Shown here piece by piece: positions 5,830 to 9,725 of a stretch of DNA of 9,725 nt. Under the pieces are notes generated by a model, which was given only the letters and a program-made list of their open reading frames with translations, searched no databases and was not told the origin of the DNA. The DNA is from an uncultured Clostridia bacterium (GTDB lineage: Bacteria; Bacillota_A; Clostridia; TANB77; CAG-508): positions 1 to 9,725 of the forward strand of contig CANPZA010000054.1 in assembly GCA_947588915.1 (NCBI GenBank), written 5' to 3'. Numbering within the stretch: position 1 is the first letter of the stretch; each line of letters starts with the position of its first letter. The position numbers and the translations under genes are program-made.

Positions 5830-6601
5830 CTGCTTCAATATGTGCCATGATCTTTTTTGTTGTTTCTTCACTAAATAATGGTCTATTGTTTCCTTCTACT
5901 TTTTTTACCATTTTTTCTGCAATTTCATTTCCTTGCTTTCTAATTGCTCTATCTATTTTGGGTTCATATTCGTAAACTACTTTTTGAATAAATTTTTTTA
6001 AATCATCTGTTTCATTATATATTTTAACGAGTCTCTTAATTGCTGACATATCCACTAAATCGTTTATTTGTACTTTTTCTAAAAAATTAACAAATTCAAT
6101 AAATGTATTTAAATATCTATTATATTCATCTTTTAAATTTCTATGTTCTAATAATACTAATGCCTCATCTGGCTTAAATCCAATTCTTTCTGGTCTATCT
6201 AATAACATTCCTCCAAATTGGTCGACTAATTCTAAAATATCACTTTCTCTTTCTCTAGGATTACTATTGCTATATCTATTAACTTCTTCACATATCTTAC
6301 AAAACTTTTTTCCAAATCCCATCCCTCTTAAATACTGTGCACCATTTTTTGCATAAGATTTTATTTCTTCTATATTTTGAGCATTATTAATTTTTTTACA
6401 ATTACATAATAGACATGCGGTTAAAACAAGATTTGTATCAACTTCTATTTTTGAATAATTCAAAAATAATCTTGCAATTTCTACTTTAAACACAACTGAT
6501 TTGTCAAAAAAAGTTTTAGTTTTTTTAGATAAATAATATGTTATTTCCATTTTTGATTCTAATTCTTCTTCATTTAATATGTAATCTGCAAAAGTATTCA
6601 T
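5807..6601 (-). CDS. Degenerate HD-domain-like protein of unknown function
   Basis: I do not recognise a named gene. The 264-residue product is soluble with no signal peptide. Residues about 36-175 follow the layout of HD or HD-GYP phosphohydrolases: a helix with VLTACLLCNC where an active enzyme has its HD pair, KNGAQYLRGMGF (86-96) resembling the GAEIL-LGF block, then NRYSNSNPRERESDILELVDQFGGMLLDRPERIGFKPDEAL resembling the HHE-GYP-VaDvfDa-DRP-EeAL block. The metal-binding His-Asp and His-His residues are absent, so it is probably not an active phosphodiesterase. The C-terminal third is charged and helical. The last six residues (GLGDVP) and the stop are encoded by the palindromic repeat, so the original C-terminus may have been lost. 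A consensus AGGAGG lies 6 nt before the ATG and a strong promoter lies at 6673-6701. endoQ follows on the same strand. Confidence 0.8.
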   Translation of the reverse strand: MNTFADYILNEEELESKMEITYYLSKKTKTFFDKSVVFKVEIARLFLNYSKIEVDTNLVLTACLLCNCKKINNAQNIEEIKSYAKNGAQYLRGMGFGKKFCKICEEVNRYSNSNPRERESDILELVDQFGGMLLDRPERIGFKPDEALVLLEHRNLKDEYNRYLNTFIEFVNFLEKVQINDLVDMSAIKRLVKIYNETDDLKKFIQKVVYEYEPKIDRAIRKQGNEIAEKMVKKVEGNNRPLFSEETTKKIMAHIEAEGLGDVP

Positions 6602-6672
6602 TTATTTCCTCCTCTTATGTTTGCCATATTTTTTGTTTTATTATAGTATAATATTTTATTTCATCTATTCTT

Positions 6673-6701
6673 ATTATAATAGATTTAATAAAATATTTCA
6701 A
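6673..6701 (-). promoter_or_regulatory. Sigma-A-type promoter for the HD-like gene
   Basis: On the minus strand TTGAAA and TATAAT are separated by 17 bp, giving a leader of roughly 65 nt before the ATG at 6601. It may also drive endoQ and spoIIM by readthrough, since no promoter or terminator was recognised between those genes and this one. Confidence 0.75.
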
Positions 6702-6745
6702 TATTTTTATTTGATGTCATATAATTGTAATATATTATTACCATT

Positions 6746-7183
6746 TTAAGTATATTTTTTTATTGCATTTCTTGCTAATTCATCACAACGATTATTATAT
6801 TCATTATCACTATGACCTTTAACTTTATTGAATTTTACTGTATGTATTTTGGTTAAATTATATAGTTCTTGCCATAGCTCTTTGTTTTTTACAGGTTCTT
6901 TACCAGATGTTTTCCAGTCATTTTTCATCCAATTATATATCCATCCTTTTTCAAAGCTATTTACTACATATGCACTATCACTATATAATTCTACTTCACA
7001 TTGATATTTTAAAAGTTTTAGACCTTCTATTACTGCAGTAAGCTCCATTACATTATTGGTTGTTTCTCTATTTCCTCCTGATATTTCTTTTTTATGTTCT
7101 TTATACATTAAAATGGCTCCCCATCCTCCTGGTCCTGGATTTCCTGAGCATGCTCCATCTGTATATATTATAACTTTTTCCAT
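6746..7183 (-). CDS. rnhA: Ribonuclease HI
   Basis: RNase HI degrades the RNA strand of RNA-DNA hybrids, removing R-loops and primers. The 145-residue protein has the acidic active site Asp9 ([17 protein letters not shown]), Glu47 (NVMELTA), Asp69 (LYSDSAYV) and Asp134 (RCDELAR), plus His124 in [10 protein letters not shown], in the same order and spacing as the E. coli enzyme. The tryptophan-rich basic handle [11 protein letters not shown] (81-91) is present, so this is the type-1, substrate-handle form. The start follows AAAGGA with a spacer of about 8 nt. It is monocistronic as far as can be seen and divergent from tmcAL. No clear terminator is visible after it, only a short A/T-rich GTAAT/ATTAC hairpin. 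Confidence 0.96.
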   Translation of the reverse strand: MEKVIIYTDGACSGNPGPGGWGAILMYKEHKKEISGGNRETTNNVMELTAVIEGLKLLKYQCEVELYSDSAYVVNSFEKGWIYNWMKNDWKTSGKEPVKNKELWQELYNLTKIHTVKFNKVKGHSDNEYNNRCDELARNAIKKYT

Positions 7184-7221
7184 AAAAGTTTCCTTTCTTT
7201 GTTATATTTTTGTGTTTTTCT

Positions 7222-7250
7222 TTGCTTTTTTCCCTTATTTGTGATATATT
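7222..7250 (+). promoter_or_regulatory. tmcAL promoter, extended -10 type
   Basis: TTGCTT and TATATT are separated by 17 bp. The -10 is preceded by TG one base upstream (TGATATATT), an extended -10 that can offset the weak -35. It overlaps the divergent rnhA -10. Confidence 0.55.
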
Positions 7251-7277
7251 ATATCATAAATAGAAAATTTAAATCAA
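7248..7277 (-). promoter_or_regulatory. rnhA promoter, extended -10 type
   Basis: On the minus strand TTGATT and a perfect TATAAT are separated by 18 bp. The -10 is preceded by TG one base upstream (TGATATAAT). It shares bases with the tmcAL -10 inside the near-palindrome at 7242-7256. Confidence 0.7.
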
Positions 7278-7293
7278 GAAGGGATCTAGTTTT

Positions 7294-8526
7294 ATGGGTA
7301 AAGTTTTAGGAATTATTGCAGAATATAATCCGTTTCACAATGGACATTTATACCATTTAGAACAGTCAAAAAAGATGACTAGTTCTAATTATACTGTCGC
7401 TATCATGAGTGGTAACTTTACTCAACGTGGAAGTACTTCTTTAATTGATAAATGGTCCAAAGCTGAAATGGCTATTGAAAATGGAATTGATTTAGTTATT
7501 GAACTTCCAGTTTTATATGCTACTTCAAGTGCTGAAAATTTTGCAGAAGGTGCAATTAAAATTCTTGATTCTTTAAAAGTCGTTGATTATATTTCTTTTG
7601 GTGCTGAAACATCTGATATTGAAATTTTAGATAAATTTGCAGATGTTTTATATAATGAGCCAAGAGAGTATAAAACTTTACTTTCTCATGAACTAAAAAA
7701 AGGAGTTTCTTTTCCAAAGGCTAGAGAAAGTGCTTTAATGATGTATTTAAATAATATCAGAAAATATGCAAATGTACTTTCTTCTCCTAATAATATTTTA
7801 GGAATTGAATATTTAAAAGCTTTAAAAAAGTTTAAAAGTAATTTACAACCTATATCTATTTCAAGATTTGAAGTTGGCTATAATGATTTAGATTTTTCTG
7901 GAAATATAGCAAGTAGTACCGCTATTAGGAATATGATTAAAAATAATGGTTTCAATGCCTTAAGGGGGTTAATGCCTGATTCTAGTTATTCAAATTTAAT
8001 AAAAAATCTTAAACTTGGGCATGTTGTTCCTGATATTTCTGTATTTGAAAAACAAATTATTTATATTTTAAGGAAGATGACTACTCAAGAAATATCTGAA
8101 TTACCTGATGTTTCCGAAGGTTTAGAATCTAGTATTAAAAATACAGCTAATTGTTGCAATACTTTATCAGAATTTTTTAATATTATAAAGTCTAAGAGAT
8201 ATACTTCTACTAGAATACAACGCATTTTATTATATGCATTACTTGGGATTACTAAAAAAGATATGTCTTTATCTAAGAAAGTTCAGCCTTATATCAGAGT
8301 TTTAGGTTTAAATAAAAGAGGGAAATTTTTGATTTCTGAAATTGCTAAAGCAAATCCTAAACTTGAAATTATTACTTCTGTAAAAAAGTATATTGATAAG
8401 AATCCTAATAAAAATTTAATGACAATGCTTGATAAAGACATTTGGGCTACTAATGTTTATACTATCGCTTATGAAGAAGATTCTCAAAATAATCTGGACT
8501 TTACTAAAAAAATTGTTACATTGTAA
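7294..8526 (+). CDS. tmcAL: tRNA(Met) cytidine acetate ligase TmcAL
   Basis: TmcAL (formerly YlbM) uses ATP and acetate to make N4-acetylcytidine at the wobble position of elongator tRNA(Met), via an acetyl-adenylate. The 410-residue product has the nucleotidyltransferase start GIIAEYNPFHNGH (6-18) with the HIGH-like H-N-G-H motif, the SGNFTQRG loop (39-46), DLVIELPVLYATSSAENFAEGA, the FGAETSD block (about 103-109) and ASSTAIR in the nucleotide-binding region. The C-terminal part is the helical tRNA-binding domain. Length fits the family. An AAGGG ribosome binding site lies about 10 nt before the ATG, and a second methionine is not a better start. It is the only complete plus-strand gene, divergent from rnhA and ending at a bidirectional terminator. 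Its frame contains no CGG codon but does use CGT and CGC for arginine. Confidence 0.96.
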   Translation: MGKVLGIIAEYNPFHNGHLYHLEQSKKMTSSNYTVAIMSGNFTQRGSTSLIDKWSKAEMAIENGIDLVIELPVLYATSSAENFAEGAIKILDSLKVVDYISFGAETSDIEILDKFADVLYNEPREYKTLLSHELKKGVSFPKARESALMMYLNNIRKYANVLSSPNNILGIEYLKALKKFKSNLQPISISRFEVGYNDLDFSGNIASSTAIRNMIKNNGFNALRGLMPDSSYSNLIKNLKLGHVVPDISVFEKQIIYILRKMTTQEISELPDVSEGLESSIKNTANCCNTLSEFFNIIKSKRYTSTRIQRILLYALLGITKKDMSLSKKVQPYIRVLGLNKRGKFLISEIAKANPKLEIITSVKKYIDKNPNKNLMTMLDKDIWATNVYTIAYEEDSQNNLDFTKKIVTL

Positions 8527-8601
8527 TTAATAAAAAGAGGATATCCTAAATAAATTGTTATATTAAAAATTAACGGTTTAATTAGGACCTCTTTTTATTA
8601 A
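8527..8601. terminator. Bidirectional intrinsic terminator between tmcAL and the GNAT gene
   Basis: A perfect 14-bp stem, TTAATAAAAAGAGG with CCTCTTTTTATTAA (8527-8540 and 8588-8601), is extended inward by TCCTAA/TTAGGA (8544-8549 and 8582-8587). A T-rich 3' arm is produced on either strand, so it can end both converging transcripts. It begins directly after the tmcAL stop. Confidence 0.88.
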
Positions 8602-8605
8602 TAAT

Positions 8606-9214
8606 TTATCTATAATCCATATTTATTGCTAAATATTGTGTTTTTTTAATTCTTTCAAAACCATTTTTTTCATAAAATTTTATTAATTTTTCTATTTTTT
8701 CTTTATTGGTTTCGGCTACAAATTTTTTATTTTTTATTTCAAAGGGATTAGCCAATAATACTAAACATCCAGGTCTTAATTTCAATATATTTCTTATTAA
8801 TTCTGGTAATTCTTTTACTATGATACTCCCTATCCCCTTATTTCTATATTTTTCTTCTATAAAAATTTTATCGATGTAAATTACATCTAGATCCATTCCT
8901 ACATATTTAGTATTTGGCTCGTTATCATTAAATAAATACCTATATACTCCTTGTTTTTCGGAATCAATTAAATCAAATACCATGGAAACATCATATCCCA
9001 TTTCTCCAGCCATATAAATATCCATATATGTCATGTCTATTCTACCTATTCTTTCTTGCTTTTCTAATTCTTCATCTGTCTTGTATATTTCTAAAGCATA
9101 GTTTTGATTTAATAATTCTTCATCTGAACAACTTATATCCAATTCATTGTTTGTTATTTCACCGAAAGCTTCTCCTATGCTTATACCTTCTATTAATAGA
9201 TCTTCTATTTCCAT
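8606..9214 (-). CDS. GNAT-family N-acetyltransferase, substrate unknown
   Basis: The 202-residue protein carries the GNAT acetyl-CoA signature: beta-strand 4 VIYIDKIFIEEKYRNKGIGSIIV (about 111-133), with the R-x-x-G-x-G pyrophosphate loop at Arg124-Gly127-Gly129, and the late motif FYEKNGFERIK (180-190). The N-terminal 60 residues are acidic (SDEELL, TDEELEKQE) and resemble no domain I know; they may shape substrate binding. No substrate can be inferred, and the neighbours do not help because the gene appears to be transcribed alone. The start at 9214 has only a weak GATGAAG ribosome binding site. An extended -10 (TGATATAAA) lies about 40 nt upstream without a clear -35. It ends at the shared terminator. 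Confidence 0.85.
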   Translation of the reverse strand: MEIEDLLIEGISIGEAFGEITNNELDISCSDEELLNQNYALEIYKTDEELEKQERIGRIDMTYMDIYMAGEMGYDVSMVFDLIDSEKQGVYRYLFNDNEPNTKYVGMDLDVIYIDKIFIEEKYRNKGIGSIIVKELPELIRNILKLRPGCLVLLANPFEIKNKKFVAETNKEKIEKLIKFYEKNGFERIKKTQYLAINMDYR

Positions 9215-9468
9215 TTTTTCTTCATCTCTTTTTTATTAATTTATTATTATTTATATCATATTTTTAATTTAAATTCTATAAAATATTAAATAATTTTTAA
9301 AATCCCCTTTTAATTATAGTTTCACGGAATTTTTTGCTTTTCTATAAATCCTAATCCAGTAAAAATTATTTAAGTACATTTTATAAAAATTTGTATTTAT
9401 AGACAACTAAACAGGTATAAAATTATAGGTCTAAAAGTAGTAGAATTAAATTTTAGGAGGTTTTAGTT

Positions 9469-9725
9469 ATGATGGAGATAACTTATCACAAAGAAGGAGA
9501 CTATTTTATTCCTGACTTATATTTAGAAAAGGAAGATTATGAAAAAGATTATAATATTGGAAAGTATGGTCATTTAAGGTTAGAATATTTAAAAAATCAC
9601 AAGAAAGCTGAATATACTATAATGCTTATGGATGGAACTTTAAGTAAACATATTGTAGAAACTGATAAACAATGTAAAGAAAGATTTAAAATACTTATGA
9701 AGCAAATGCTAGAAAAAAATCCTAT
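9469..9725 (+). CDS. TnpV-family transposon-encoded protein (3' end cut by window edge)
   Basis: The visible 85 residues open MMEITYHKEGDYFIPDL and continue with IGKYGHLRLEYLKNHK, YTIMLMDGTLSKH and DKQCKERFKILMKQM. This is the conserved layout of TnpV, a small protein first seen in Tn4451-type mobilizable transposons of clostridia and widespread in integrative elements of gut Bacillota. Its function is not established. TAGGAGG at 9454-9460 lies 8 nt from the first of two adjacent ATGs, so 9469 is preferred over 9472. The upstream gap (9215-9468) is A/T-rich, with no gene and no convincing promoter. The gene may mark the left part of a mobile element continuing beyond the window, or may be a stand-alone cargo gene. 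Confidence 0.88.
   Translation, partial: MMEITYHKEGDYFIPDLYLEKEDYEKDYNIGKYGHLRLEYLKNHKKAEYTIMLMDGTLSKHIVETDKQCKERFKILMKQMLEKNP

Noticed and set aside
6722..6745. Terminator after rnhA
   Set aside because: Only a 5-bp GTAAT/ATTAC stem is visible, with no U-run after it, which is too weak to call.

Overview
The window comes from a very AT-rich genome, roughly three quarters A+T by eye. It has strong AGGAGG-type ribosome binding sites, TATAAT/TTGAAA-type promoters, a SpoIIM sporulation gene and a TnpV-type transposon gene. Together these point to an endospore-forming (or recently endospore-forming) member of the Bacillota, class Clostridia, most likely an uncultured low-GC lineage. The species cannot be named from the sequence.

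Layout, reading down the minus strand from right to left. A GNAT acetyltransferase (8606-9214) converges on tmcAL (plus strand) across a bidirectional terminator. tmcAL is divergent from rnhA, with overlapping promoters. Next come a degenerate HD-type protein (5807-6601), an 83-bp palindromic repeat (5747-5829), endonuclease Q (4537-5732), spoIIM (3842-4481) and xerD (2855-3736) with a terminator. A separate promoter then drives an Alg14-like/Alg13-like split glycosyltransferase pair, ruvB and queH, which runs off the left edge. At the right edge a plus-strand TnpV-family gene begins and is cut by the window end. Most genes serve DNA maintenance (RuvB, XerD, EndoQ, RNase HI) or tRNA modification (QueH, TmcAL). 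No CRISPR array, rRNA or tRNA was seen.

The most striking observation is a set of three apparent +1 frameshifts, one in spoIIM and two in the adjacent endoQ. At each site a single extra C sits exactly on a codon boundary in front of a conserved glycine codon (C|GGA, C|GGA, C|GGT). In the upstream frame each site therefore reads as the codon CGG. Skipping the C restores family-typical sequence in every case: V-I-G-I-P in SpoIIM, and S-E-S-G-K-P plus a C-terminal S-G-G-G-G-N-Y-G-K in EndoQ. In a by-eye scan of all coding regions these are the only in-frame CGG codons. CGT, CGC and CGA are all used for arginine, and CGG trinucleotides in other phases leave frames intact. This fits an unassigned or specially decoded CGG, for example CGGN read as glycine with a +1 shift. 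A repeated technical insertion error remains the main competing explanation.

Other points of interest are a hairpin that buries the spoIIM ribosome binding site just after the endoQ stop, the palindromic repeat that supplies the last codons and stop of the HD-like gene, and a split glycosyltransferase pair outside any obvious polysaccharide locus.
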